Positions 1-6,611 of a stretch of DNA of 16,286 nt are shown here, piece after piece (position 1 is the stretch's first letter; every line of letters starts with the position of its first letter). The notes under the pieces were generated by a model, which was not told where the DNA came from, ran no database searches, and saw nothing but the letters and a program-made list of their open reading frames with translations. The translations under genes were made by a program, and so were the position numbers. Source of the stretch: JBOFOR01 sp051659545 (GTDB lineage Bacteria; Bacillota; Clostridia; Peptostreptococcales; Peptostreptococcaceae); NCBI RefSeq assembly GCF_051659545.1, contig NZ_JBOFOR010000053.1:1-16286 (forward strand), read 5' to 3'.

Positions 1-468
1 AGATGTTAGCATTAGACTATAAAATCCAAATGCAAATTGAGCAATCCATGGAGATACCATGCTTGTATCAACCCAATTCCAAGGTAATTTAAATGTCCAT
101 AATAAAGTTATTACTTCTTTTAAATCATTTGTATTGTTAAATACTAAATAAGTAGTAGATAACATAGACATAAACATAGTTAAGAAGAATATTAAAAATC
201 CATATCTGAACCATTTACTTTTTAGGAATTTAGGGATGTTTTTCTTTCTAGAAAGTTTAAGTTTGTTACCCATTAGGTCTAACATTTGACCTCTACCACA
301 GTAGATGTTGCAGTATTTTTTTCCTCCTCCAGTTATTGAAATTATTAATGGAATTAAAAAACATAAAAGTCCTAACCATGCAAATAATATATTAAATAAT
401 CCTAGAGCTAGATAAGTAATACTTATAATCCACATATAGTCTGTAAGCTTTTTCTTATTTTTTTTCAT
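1..468 (-). CDS. NapH-like 4Fe-4S membrane protein (3' end outside window)
   Basis: My translation of the minus strand from an ATG at 466-468 stays open for 156 codons to the window edge, so the C-terminus is missing. The protein starts with a lysine-rich stretch, then a hydrophobic segment at about residues 12-45. A short motif YCNIYCGRGQ follows (C53 and C57), then a basic loop and a second hydrophobic segment at about residues 88-106. Membrane segments around a CxxxC motif are typical of the NapH/NosR/YccM group of electron-transfer proteins, which usually carry ferredoxin-type clusters further on; that part would lie outside the window. The gene starts 3 nt after the ferredoxin stop codon, and its ribosome-binding site (GGAGG) lies inside the end of the ferredoxin gene, so the two are co-transcribed and probably translationally coupled. 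A shared role in membrane electron transfer is inferred. The family call is tentative. Confidence 0.6.
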   Translation of the reverse strand, partial: MKKNKKKLTDYMWIISITYLALGLFNILFAWLGLLCFLIPLIISITGGGKKYCNIYCGRGQMLDLMGNKLKLSRKKNIPKFLKSKWFRYGFLIFFLTMFMSMLSTTYLVFNNTNDLKEVITLLWTFKLPWNWVDTSMVSPWIAQFAFGFYSLMLTS

Positions 469-471
469 AAA

Positions 472-678
472 TTACTTAACCTCCATAGTTTTGATTTCTA
501 TGACAGATGCTGGACAAGTTTTTTCACATTTTCCACATCCAATGCATTTATCAGTGTTTATTTTTGCAAAAACACCTTGTTCTATATTTATAATTTGAAG
601 AGGACACACTTTAGTACATGATCCACAAGCTACACAAAGGTCTGTGTCAATTATAGCTTTTCTTTTTACTTTAGCCAT
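472..678 (-). CDS. 2[4Fe-4S] ferredoxin-type protein
   Basis: This 68-residue protein has two complete cluster motifs: C15-xx-C18-xx-C21-xxx-CP (C25) and C45-xx-C48-xx-C51-xxx-CP (C55). This is the pattern of bacterial 8Fe-8S ferredoxins, which carry electrons at low potential in the cytoplasm. The basic N-terminus (MAKVKRK) and the short C-terminal extension are not part of the core fold. The start is supported by a GGGGG ribosome-binding site 7 nt upstream. It is the first gene of an operon with the NapH-like membrane protein that follows, which suggests it delivers or accepts electrons for that protein rather than acting as the general ferredoxin. I found no convincing promoter for it in the AT-rich region upstream. 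Confidence 0.88.
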   Translation of the reverse strand: MAKVKRKAIIDTDLCVACGSCTKVCPLQIINIEQGVFAKINTDKCIGCGKCEKTCPASVIEIKTMEVK

Positions 679-935
679 ATAATTACCCCCTATAAATTTA
701 TTACTTTTTACATTATATATTTATAATCAATTTTGTTCTGTAACTTAATCACAAAAGAATAGTTTTAAAGTACACAGCATAATTTTTTATTAAATGCATA
801 GCGTTAACAATTCATTTTTTAAACGTTAATATTAATTAAAAGTAAATTATTTAAACGAATATAGATAATATTATAGGAAATTGTATTAATATGGACAATA
901 ATAAAGAAAAACTATCTATTATTTAAAATATGTGA

Positions 936-941
936 TACAAT
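936..941 (+). promoter_or_regulatory. Candidate cspA -10 box
   Basis: TACAAT preceded by TGTGA is the best -10 match upstream of cspA. The -35 region 17 nt before it is poor (TATCTA). If real, transcription would start near 948 and give a leader of about 60 nt that contains the hairpin at 967-984. Long structured leaders are usual for cold-shock genes. Confidence 0.3.
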
Positions 942-966
942 AATATTTGTAGCAACACACAAGTAA

Positions 967-984
967 ATCAAGAAAAATCTTGAT
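967..984 (+). promoter_or_regulatory. Hairpin in cspA 5' leader
   Basis: ATCAAGA, then AAAA, then TCTTGAT forms a perfect 7-bp stem with a 4-nt loop. It ends about 10 nt before the ribosome-binding site (AGGAG near 995-999). It lacks a T-run, so it is not a terminator. A role in RNA stability or in temperature-dependent translation of cspA is inferred. Confidence 0.5.
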
Positions 985-1007
985 ATAGGTTAATAGGAGT
1001 ATTTCAA

Positions 1008-1208
1008 ATGAATAACGGAATAGTAAAATGGTTTAACAATGAAAAAGGATTTGGTTTCATATCAGTAGAAGGTGGAGATGATGTATTCGCACATTTCACA
1101 GCAATACAAACGGATGGATTTAAATCATTAGAAGAAGGTCAAAAAGTAAGCTTTAATATAGTTAAAGGTGCTAGAGGTCCTCAAGCAGAGAATATAACTA
1201 TATTATAA
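1008..1208 (+). CDS. cspA: Cold-shock protein CspA family
   Basis: The protein is 66 residues, the standard length of the single-domain cold-shock family. It shows the canonical start (GIVKWFN), the RNP1 motif KGFGFI at residues 13-18 and the RNP2 motif VFAHF at 26-30, whose aromatic residues stack on single-stranded RNA or DNA. These proteins act as RNA chaperones that keep mRNA unstructured in the cytoplasm, particularly at low temperature. One region is slightly unusual: EGGDDVFAHF is preceded by no insert, and the C-terminal part is compact (GPQAENITIL). The gene is monocistronic, with an AGGAG ribosome-binding site, an upstream leader hairpin and a strong terminator 15 nt after the stop. 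Which paralogue it is (cspA/B/C/D) cannot be decided here. Confidence 0.95.
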   Translation: MNNGIVKWFNNEKGFGFISVEGGDDVFAHFTAIQTDGFKSLEEGQKVSFNIVKGARGPQAENITIL

Positions 1209-1223
1209 TATATATATGTTCGT

Positions 1224-1250
1224 AAAAAGACACAATTTGTGTCTTTTTTT
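1224..1250 (+). terminator. Intrinsic terminator of cspA
   Basis: AAAAAGACACA and TGTGTCTTTTT pair around a 3-nt loop and run into a T-tract. The stem is 11 bp including the A/T arms. Confidence 0.9.
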
Positions 1251-1265
1251 ATGTTTAAATTTATT

Positions 1266-1506
1266 TTCAAAAAATATCTATTTTGCAACTATATACATAC
1301 CTGAAGATGGAAAAGAAATCAGCGTAAGCTCAAATGTAAAAGAATCTTTAGATAGACGTACAGGTAGATATACAACTATATTAAATCTTGAAGGACATAA
1401 AAATGATATTTCAAAAATAAGAAAAATAAAGCAAATATCAATATTATCAAAAGGTGACATGAAATTACTATATGACCAACAAATAAAAATAGACTTAGTA
1501 AAATAA
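1266..1506 (+). pseudogene. Start-less reading-frame remnant downstream of cspA
   Basis: An open frame ends at 1506. Its only in-frame ATG, at 1216, lies before the cspA terminator hairpin and has no ribosome-binding site, so the first part of the frame is just terminator sequence. From about residue ATIYIPEDGKEIS onward (near 1284) the translation looks like genuine protein. It is rich in charged residues, has a good hydrophobic alternation, and reads KEISVSSNVKES and later GRYTTILNLEGH. It has no internal start codon. The simplest reading is the 3' end of a decayed gene whose 5' end was lost. Alternatives are a small protein expressed by readthrough or a chance frame. I do not recognise a family. 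Confidence 0.4.
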
Positions 1507-1533
1507 TCAAAATAAATAATTGAATAATATAAA

Positions 1534-1570
1534 AATAGCAGTATCTTTAAAAATTAAGGGTACTGCTATT
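1534..1570 (+). terminator. Hairpin upstream of htpG (probable terminator)
   Basis: AATAGCAGTA (1534-1543) pairs perfectly with TACTGCTATT (1561-1570), and the inner sequence extends the stem with two G-U pairs. It lies just after the remnant frame and before the htpG promoter. The following T-tract is weak (CTAATTAT), so termination efficiency is uncertain. Confidence 0.6.
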
Positions 1571-1593
1571 CTAATTATAGAAAATAAAAACTT

Positions 1594-1620
1594 TTAGCAC
1601 TCGATACTTGACAGTGCTAA
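1594..1620 (+). promoter_or_regulatory. CIRCE operator (HrcA-binding site) of htpG
   Basis: TTAGCACTC, a 9-nt spacer, then CAGTGCTAA. This matches the CIRCE consensus TTAGCACTC-N9-GAGTGCTAA at 17 of 18 arm positions; the only difference is C for G at 1612. CIRCE is bound by the heat-shock repressor HrcA, which classically controls groESL and hrcA-grpE-dnaK. Its position over the -35 box of the htpG promoter implies direct repression of htpG by HrcA. Confidence 0.92.
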
Positions 1621-1636
1621 CAAATCTGCATACAAT
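1608..1636 (+). promoter_or_regulatory. Sigma-A promoter of htpG
   Basis: A perfect -35 box TTGACA at 1608-1613, a 17-nt spacer and TACAAT at 1631-1636. Transcription should start near 1643, giving a leader of about 60 nt. The -35 box lies across the spacer and right arm of the CIRCE element, so HrcA and RNA polymerase would exclude each other. Confidence 0.9.
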
Positions 1637-1702
1637 ATTAATTATGAAGGGGAAAGTTTTATCCCAAATATTTATTTAATAGAGTAATGAGGAGGAGATA
1701 AA

Positions 1703-3586
1703 ATGAACAATCAAAAAGGAAGTATATCAATACATACAGAGAACATTTTTCCAATAATAAAAAAATGGCTATACTCAGACAAAGATATATTTGTTAGAGA
1801 GCTTATAAGTAATGGATGCGATGCAGTTAATAAGCACAAAAAACTTATTTCATTAGGAGAAATAGAGGGACAAAAAGACCAAGACTACAAAATAAACGTG
1901 TACATTGACAAAGAAAATTCAGCATTAATCTTTGAAGATAATGGTATAGGGATGACTGAAGAAGAAGTACAAAAGTATATAAACCAAGTAGCTTTTTCAG
2001 GTGCGGAAGATTTCTTTAATAAATATAAAGATAAAATGACTGAAGAAAATGATATAATAGGTCACTTTGGACTAGGATTCTATTCTTCATTTATGGTAGC
2101 AGAAAAGGTTCAAATAGATACTTTATCATACCAAGAGAATGCTACACCTGTAAGATGGATAAGTGAAGGTGGAACAGAATACGAAATAACAGAGTCTGAT
2201 AATAGAACTACAAGAGGTACTACAATAACATTATTCTTACAAGAAGATAGTAAAGAGTTCTTAGAAGAATATACATTAAGAAATATAATAGAAAAATATT
2301 GCTCATTCTTACCTGTTAACATTTATTTAAACACTAAGAATGAAGAAATACAAACAGAGGAACCTAAAGAAGATGAAGAAGTAAAAGTACCAACGCCTAT
2401 AAATGAAACTACGCCACTATGGCAAAAGTCACCAAAAGATTGTACAGATGAAGAGTACAAAGAGTTTTATAGAAAAGTATTTAAAACATTTGATGAGCCT
2501 TTATTCTGGATACATCTAAACGTGGATTATCCGTTTAATTTAAAAGGAATACTTTACTTCCCTAAATTAAAAAATGAATTTGAGCTTATAGAAGGTAAGG
2601 TTAAGTTATACAACAACCAAGTATTCGTAGCAGATAATATAAAAGAAGTAATACCTGAATTCTTATTATTATTAAAAGGTGTAATAGACTGCCCAGACTT
2701 ACCTCTAAATGTATCTAGAAGTTTCTTACAAAATGATAGAGATGTAAGTAAAATATCTAAACATATAGTTAAGAAAGTTGCAGATAAGCTAAAATCATTA
2801 TATAAAAATGAAAAAGAAAGTTATGAAAAATTCTGGGATGATATACAAGTATTTATCAAGTTTGGATGCTTAAAAGATGAAAGTTTCTACGATAAGATAA
2901 AAGATATTATATTATTCAAAACTATTAACTCAGAATATATAACAATTGATGAATACTTAGAAAAATGCAAAGAAAAGCATGAAAATAAAGTATTCTATGT
3001 AAGCAATGAAGAACAACAATCACAGTATATAAAATTATTTAAAGATTATGAGTTAGATGCAGTAATATTAGACTCAACAATAGATAATCACTTCATATCT
3101 ATGATGGAATATAAGAAACAAGGAATTAACTTTAATAGAATAGATGCAGATTTATCTGATGTATTAAAAGAAAACAATGAAGAAAATAGTGAATCTAAAA
3201 TAGAAATAGAAGCTTTATTCAAAGAAGCTGTAGGAGAAAGAATAAAAACTTACTCTGTAGAAAGCTTAAAAAGTGAAGAAACTACAGCAATTATTTTAGT
3301 TTCAGAACAATCAAGAAGAATGGCTGAAATGAAGTCACAATTCGCAGGAATGGACTTTGGAATGAGTTTTGAAGAAGAAAAGACTTTAGTTATAAATAAC
3401 AATTCACCAGTAATCAAAAAGATTGTAACTTTAAAAGATGATGAAAGCAAAAAAGAGCAAGTTGAATTAATCTGTAATCAAATAGTAGATATAGCATTAC
3501 TTGCAAATAAAGAATTAGATTCAAAAGAATTAGATGATTTCATAAAAAGAAATAACAAACTTATGAACATGATAATATCATTATAG
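1703..3586 (+). CDS. htpG: Molecular chaperone HtpG (bacterial Hsp90)
   Basis: The protein is 627 residues, normal for bacterial Hsp90. Hsp90 is a cytoplasmic ATP-driven dimer that remodels client proteins under stress. The N-terminal GHKL ATPase domain is complete: RELISN with the catalytic E33 and metal-binding N37, FEDNGIGM with D79 contacting adenine, and the lid segment GHFGLGFYSSF at 120-130. The helix reads ELISNGCDA instead of the commoner NASDA. A charged linker near residues 215-230 (rich in E, K and P) leads to the middle domain, with PLNVSRSFLQND carrying the arginine that senses ATP. The C-terminal dimerisation domain completes the protein. The ATG is preceded by a strong GAGGAGGAG site. 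It is a single-gene unit with a CIRCE-controlled promoter and its own terminator. In Bacillus subtilis htpG is not under HrcA, so the regulation here differs. Confidence 0.97.
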   Translation: MNNQKGSISIHTENIFPIIKKWLYSDKDIFVRELISNGCDAVNKHKKLISLGEIEGQKDQDYKINVYIDKENSALIFEDNGIGMTEEEVQKYINQVAFSGAEDFFNKYKDKMTEENDIIGHFGLGFYSSFMVAEKVQIDTLSYQENATPVRWISEGGTEYEITESDNRTTRGTTITLFLQEDSKEFLEEYTLRNIIEKYCSFLPVNIYLNTKNEEIQTEEPKEDEEVKVPTPINETTPLWQKSPKDCTDEEYKEFYRKVFKTFDEPLFWIHLNVDYPFNLKGILYFPKLKNEFELIEGKVKLYNNQVFVADNIKEVIPEFLLLLKGVIDCPDLPLNVSRSFLQNDRDVSKISKHIVKKVADKLKSLYKNEKESYEKFWDDIQVFIKFGCLKDESFYDKIKDIILFKTINSEYITIDEYLEKCKEKHENKVFYVSNEEQQSQYIKLFKDYELDAVILDSTIDNHFISMMEYKKQGINFNRIDADLSDVLKENNEENSESKIEIEALFKEAVGERIKTYSVESLKSEETTAIILVSEQSRRMAEMKSQFAGMDFGMSFEEEKTLVINNNSPVIKKIVTLKDDESKKEQVELICNQIVDIALLANKELDSKELDDFIKRNNKLMNMIISL

Positions 3587-3590
3587 ATTC

Positions 3591-3632
3591 AAAAGCCACT
3601 TTTTTAATTAAAAAAAGTGGCTTTATTTTTAT
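3591..3632 (+). terminator. Intrinsic terminator of htpG
   Basis: AAAGCCACTTTTTT and AAAAAAAGTGGCTTT form a long stem around AATT, followed by ATTTTTAT. It begins about 4 nt after the stop codon region. Confidence 0.92.
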
Positions 3633-3710
3633 GTTATAAACTTGATAATAGCTTACGAAAGTGTAAGGTAAATGTAATCTACTTAAATGGTTAACTTCTT
3701 AAAAAAATTA

Positions 3711-3716
3711 TATAAT
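3711..3716 (+). promoter_or_regulatory. Candidate -10 box of the TraX-family gene
   Basis: A perfect TATAAT sits 38 nt before the start codon. No good -35 box is found at 16-18 nt; TTAACT at 3691-3696 would give a spacer of only 14 nt. Treat it as a candidate. Confidence 0.35.
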
Positions 3717-3748
3717 TAATACATAATCAGCTTAAGGAGGACAACAAA

Positions 3749-4474
3749 TTGAAAAAATTAAATGCGTTTCAAATAAAAGTTTTTGCACTAATACTTATGC
3801 TAATAGATCACCTATACTTTGCGTTTCCACAAGTGTTTCCAATATGGTTACACCCGTTATCAAGGGTGGTATCACCTGTATTTGCTTTTTTAATGGTAGA
3901 AGGATTTTTCCACACTAGAAGTAGACTAAAATACAATATTAGATTATGGTCGTGGGCATTTTTAATGCAAATTGGCAATATGGCGATAAATACTGTTCTA
4001 AAATCTAAAGAAGTTGCTGTTCACAATAATATATTTTTAACTTTGGCATTAGGACTTACTATAATAAGTATAATTGAATACAGTAAAAGGAAAGTGGGTT
4101 CTAATAAAATAATGTTAATTGCATTAGCAATATTCCTATTGCCACTTAGTATTTTTACAGAAGGTGGAATTTCAGTTATACCTTTCATATTAATAACTTA
4201 TATATTTAGAGAAAATAATAATAAGAAAATGATAGGATATGTAATATTATCAGTATTATTATTTATGATGAGTTACGCACCGTACCCTACGATAATAGAA
4301 ACTATAAATATGTTAATGTATAACTCTGATTTCTTATTCATATTAGTAATACCATTTATGTTAATGTACAATGGTGAAAGAGGTATGAACAATAAATTTA
4401 GTAAATATTTATTCTATGTTTTTTATCCAATGCACTTATGGATAATAGCAATAATAGAATTTTCATTAAAATAG
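3749..4474 (+). CDS. TraX-family integral membrane protein
   Basis: The start is TTG at 3749, chosen because a perfect AAGGAGG lies 8 nt upstream and the next in-frame ATG would remove the conserved N-terminus. The 241 residues are almost entirely hydrophobic, with roughly seven or eight membrane segments. The N-terminus (LNAFQIKVFALILMLIDHLY) and the following HPLSRVVSPVFAFLMVEGFFHTRS stretch are hallmarks of the TraX family: an Asp-His pair in helix 1, and R, P and EGF with nearby H and T residues. F-plasmid TraX is needed to acetylate pilin; chromosomal Firmicute members have no settled role, though an acyltransferase activity on a surface or secreted substrate is plausible. It is a single-gene unit with its own terminator, and no conjugation genes are nearby. 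Confidence 0.88.
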   Translation: MKKLNAFQIKVFALILMLIDHLYFAFPQVFPIWLHPLSRVVSPVFAFLMVEGFFHTRSRLKYNIRLWSWAFLMQIGNMAINTVLKSKEVAVHNNIFLTLALGLTIISIIEYSKRKVGSNKIMLIALAIFLLPLSIFTEGGISVIPFILITYIFRENNNKKMIGYVILSVLLFMMSYAPYPTIIETINMLMYNSDFLFILVIPFMLMYNGERGMNNKFSKYLFYVFYPMHLWIIAIIEFSLK

Positions 4475-4487
4475 AAATCGAAAGTAA

Positions 4488-4532
4488 AATAGGAGCTATC
4501 TCAAATGTAGAGAGATGCTCCTATTATTTTTT
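4488..4532. terminator. Bidirectional terminator between traX-like gene and rplY-like gene
   Basis: AATAGGAGC (4488-4496) pairs with GCTCCTATT (4517-4525), and ATCTC pairs with GAGAT inside. On the plus strand it is followed by ATTTTTT. On the minus strand the stem is followed by TTACTTT, so it can serve both converging genes. Confidence 0.88.
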
Positions 4533-4569
4533 AAAATACTATATTTTAAAGTTTATAAAATGCAGTAAA

Positions 4570-4842
4570 TTATACTAATTTAAAATCTATATGTAAGAAT
4601 GTATCTCTAAGTCCGTCAATTTGAACATCTGTAATTAGACAATTTTTAACTTCCCCATTTAAATTTAATTCTAGAATACCTTTATGTCCATTAGTTTCAA
4701 TAAGTCTTTTAAAATCAGTTTTATAAAGCTTAACTGGAATACTCTGTTCTAATTGATTTCCATAAATTACTCCTGGTATATAGCCATTAGCTATAACTTG
4801 CTTAGTTTTTTCATTTAAATCCCTAGAAAGTACGTTTATCAT
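4570..4842 (-). CDS. rplY: Ribosomal protein L25 family, short form
   Basis: The 90-residue protein matches the N-terminal L25 domain, which binds 5S rRNA. Visible landmarks are NGYIPGVIYGNQ at about residues 19-30 (the conserved G-x-IPGVxYG loop), SIPVKL, the LITDVQIDGLRDTFLHIDF segment near the end, and overall spacing as in Escherichia coli L25 (94 residues). Most Gram-positive members (Ctc/TL5) have a second beta-rich C-terminal domain giving about 190-210 residues; here the frame stops cleanly after the first domain at a TAA. The start ATG follows an AAGGGGG site. The gene stands alone, divergent from the spore photoproduct lyase gene. It may be the only L25 or a second, short paralogue; the window cannot tell. 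Confidence 0.85.
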   Translation of the reverse strand: MINVLSRDLNEKTKQVIANGYIPGVIYGNQLEQSIPVKLYKTDFKRLIETNGHKGILELNLNGEVKNCLITDVQIDGLRDTFLHIDFKLV

Positions 4843-5028
4843 GATTTTCCCCCTTGGTAAAATATAAAATTTATAAGGCTTGTCACCTACAATAAATATT
4901 TATTAAGACAACCATCAAAATATTACTAAAATTAAAAAAATAATCAAAAATTATATTAGAACTTATTAAGTATACATAATTAAAAAATAGAAAAAATATT
5001 GATAAGAAATAGTGTTAAAAATATGCAT

Positions 5029-5034
5029 AAGGAG
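5029..5034 (+). promoter_or_regulatory. Ribosome-binding site fixing the splB start
   Basis: AAGGAG lies 7 nt before ATG 5042. This selects 5042 over the upstream in-frame ATG at 5012, which has no ribosome-binding site and would add ten residues unrelated to the family. Confidence 0.85.
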
Positions 5035-5041
5035 TGAGAGC

Positions 5042-6064
5042 ATGTTTAAGCCCAAAAGAATATTTTTTGAAAAAGGATCCTTAGATACAAACGTAGGTAA
5101 GCATATATATAATGAATTTAGGAAAGATGATAATGTAGAACTTATAAGACTTACATCAAACAAAGTAAAAGGTAATATTCCAGGAGAAAACTTGTACGAG
5201 CAATACCGCTCTGGTAAAGAAACTTTAGTTGTAGGAAAAAGAACAAGCCTAAAATTTCAAACTTGTAAACCTTCTGCACATTATCAATTACCATTAGTGA
5301 GCGGGTGCATGGGAAGATGTGAATATTGCTATCTGAACACTCAACTAGGAGATAAGCCTTTTGTTAAAGTATTTGTAAATATAGAGGATGTATTAGATAG
5401 GGCAAAACAATATATAGAAGAAAGAAAACCAGAAATAACAATTTTTGAAGGAGCCGCAACTTCAGACCCAATACCAGTAGAGCCTTATACACATGCCTTA
5501 AAAAAGACAATAGAGTTTATTGGAAAAGAAGAGTTAGGAAGATTTAGGTTTGTTACTAAATACAATGATGTAGATAGCTTACTAGATATAGACCATAACA
5601 ATCATACAGAAATACGATTTAGTATAAATACTCCTAGGGTAATTGATACTTACGAACACCATACAGCTTCAGCAGACAAAAGAATAGAGGCAGCAGCAAA
5701 AGTAGCCTCGGCAGGTTATCAAATAGGGTTTATAATCGCACCTGTATTTTTATATGAAAATTGGAAACAAGAATATAAAGATTTAATAAAAAGTATAAAA
5801 GATAAATTGCCACCAGAAGCTAGCGAAGAAATTATTTTTGAAGTGATTTCTCATAGATATACCACAAAGGCTAAAAATAGAATAATAGAAATTTTCCCGG
5901 AAACTACTTTGCCAATGGAGGATGAAGAAAGGAAATTTAAGTACGGCCAATTTGGATACGGAAAATATGTATACACTAAAGAACAATTAGCAGAAATGAA
6001 GGAATTTTTCCAACAAGAAATAAAAGAAGTTTTTCCTAATGGAATTATAAAATATGTAATTTAA
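5042..6064 (+). CDS. splB: Spore photoproduct lyase
   Basis: This 340-residue radical SAM enzyme repairs the spore photoproduct (5-thyminyl-5,6-dihydrothymine) in germinating spores, using SAM and a [4Fe-4S] cluster. The cluster motif C89-MGR-C93-EY-C96 is intact. Family landmarks are colinear with Bacillus subtilis SplB: NIPGxN and QYR (about 45-56), KPSAHYQLP, RFVTKY, RFSINTP, DKRIEAAAKVASAGYQIGFI, and KFKYGQFGYGKY near the C-terminus. The hydrogen-donor cysteine of SplB (C141, in FEASCTSD) is alanine here (FEGAATSDP, A139). A cysteine appears at residue 75 (KFQTCKPSA), where SplB has serine. I recall clostridial lyases using an equivalent cysteine, so the enzyme is probably active. There is no splA neighbour. 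Its presence indicates a spore-former. Confidence 0.95.
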   Translation: MFKPKRIFFEKGSLDTNVGKHIYNEFRKDDNVELIRLTSNKVKGNIPGENLYEQYRSGKETLVVGKRTSLKFQTCKPSAHYQLPLVSGCMGRCEYCYLNTQLGDKPFVKVFVNIEDVLDRAKQYIEERKPEITIFEGAATSDPIPVEPYTHALKKTIEFIGKEELGRFRFVTKYNDVDSLLDIDHNNHTEIRFSINTPRVIDTYEHHTASADKRIEAAAKVASAGYQIGFIIAPVFLYENWKQEYKDLIKSIKDKLPPEASEEIIFEVISHRYTTKAKNRIIEIFPETTLPMEDEERKFKYGQFGYGKYVYTKEQLAEMKEFFQQEIKEVFPNGIIKYVI

Positions 6065-6187
6065 TGCATATTTGAAATGGAATCAGTAAGTAAAAAATAT
6101 GAATTAACAAAACTATAGTAATAGACTTATTGTTATTTATATATACTTTAATATGAAGATTTACCCTTAATATTGGAGGAAATATAG

Positions 6188-6451
6188 ATGAAAATGTATT
6201 CTAGAAAACAAGGTCATAAAAAAGGAGCAGAAAGTAGTATTCCTAATGTGTTAGCTTTTACATTTATTAGAAATTTTTTTAGTGATAAAAGCCACGAAAA
6301 AGTAAGAAAAGAATATTTTATAAATAACCTAAATTCAAAACAAGTTAATCAAGGTATGAAAGATATTAAATGGTTGTTTAAGGAGTACAAAGGATTAGAT
6401 GTTATAACTATGGAAAATGAAGATGGAGACATAACTAAGTTTATACTATAA
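6188..6451 (+). CDS. Small basic protein of unknown function
   Basis: The gene encodes 87 residues and has a clear TTGGAGGAA ribosome-binding site 9 nt before the ATG. The base composition and codon use match neighbouring genes. The N-terminus is basic (MKMYSRKQGHKKGAES). A central helix-prone region contains FIRNFFSDKSHEKVRKEYF, and the C-terminus is acidic (TMENEDGDITKF). There is no signal peptide, membrane segment or cysteine. I do not recognise a family. It forms its own unit between splB and a very strong terminator hairpin. The strong translation and termination signals argue for a real, expressed gene. Confidence 0.7.
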   Translation: MKMYSRKQGHKKGAESSIPNVLAFTFIRNFFSDKSHEKVRKEYFINNLNSKQVNQGMKDIKWLFKEYKGLDVITMENEDGDITKFIL

Positions 6452-6500
6452 ATAACTAAACTTAAAAGTCTTTAGAGTCGTGAGAATAATATAAAATATT

Positions 6501-6550
6501 AAAAAGCATAAGAGTTATTAAGGTGTTAATAATTCTTATGCTTTTTATTT
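6501..6550 (+). terminator. 21-bp hairpin terminator
   Basis: The arms 6501-6521 and 6526-6546 pair along 21 bp with one G-U pair and a GGTG loop, and end in CTTTTTATTT. It closes the unit of the small basic protein gene. The symmetric A-tract on the left may let it work in both directions. Confidence 0.92.
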
Positions 6551-6611
6551 ATCTATAAGGTTCTATTTGGAATTAATGAACAAAATATAGTAAATATGGA
6601 TATAATTATAA

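Larger units (their letters stand above)
679..1007. other. Intergenic region between divergent ferredoxin and cspA genes
   Basis: This 329-nt AT-rich stretch separates two divergent genes. It contains no reading frame that looks coding. The left part must hold the promoter of the ferredoxin operon; there are several TATAAT-like strings (around 710-725) but no matching -35 box I would defend. The right part holds the cspA leader (listed separately). An 8-bp direct repeat TTTAAACG occurs near 819 and 850 and may be chance in such AT-rich sequence. Confidence 0.6.

Noticed and set aside
735..765. Possible Rex-type site upstream of the ferredoxin gene (TTGT...ACAA)
   Set aside because: The half-sites are 22 nt end to end rather than 18 and the inner bases do not match.
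3749..4474. TraX-like protein as evidence of a conjugative element
   Set aside because: Chromosomal TraX homologues are common in Firmicutes and no relaxase, pilus or type IV secretion gene is present.
4940..5000. Possible sporulation sigma-G promoter for splB (CATAATTA at 4975)
   Set aside because: Bacillus splB is sigma-G dependent, so I searched, but the -35 half is not convincing and the -10 match is partial.
4966..5163. 65-codon minus-strand frame over the splB start
   Set aside because: It overlaps the splB start region and lacks a ribosome-binding site.
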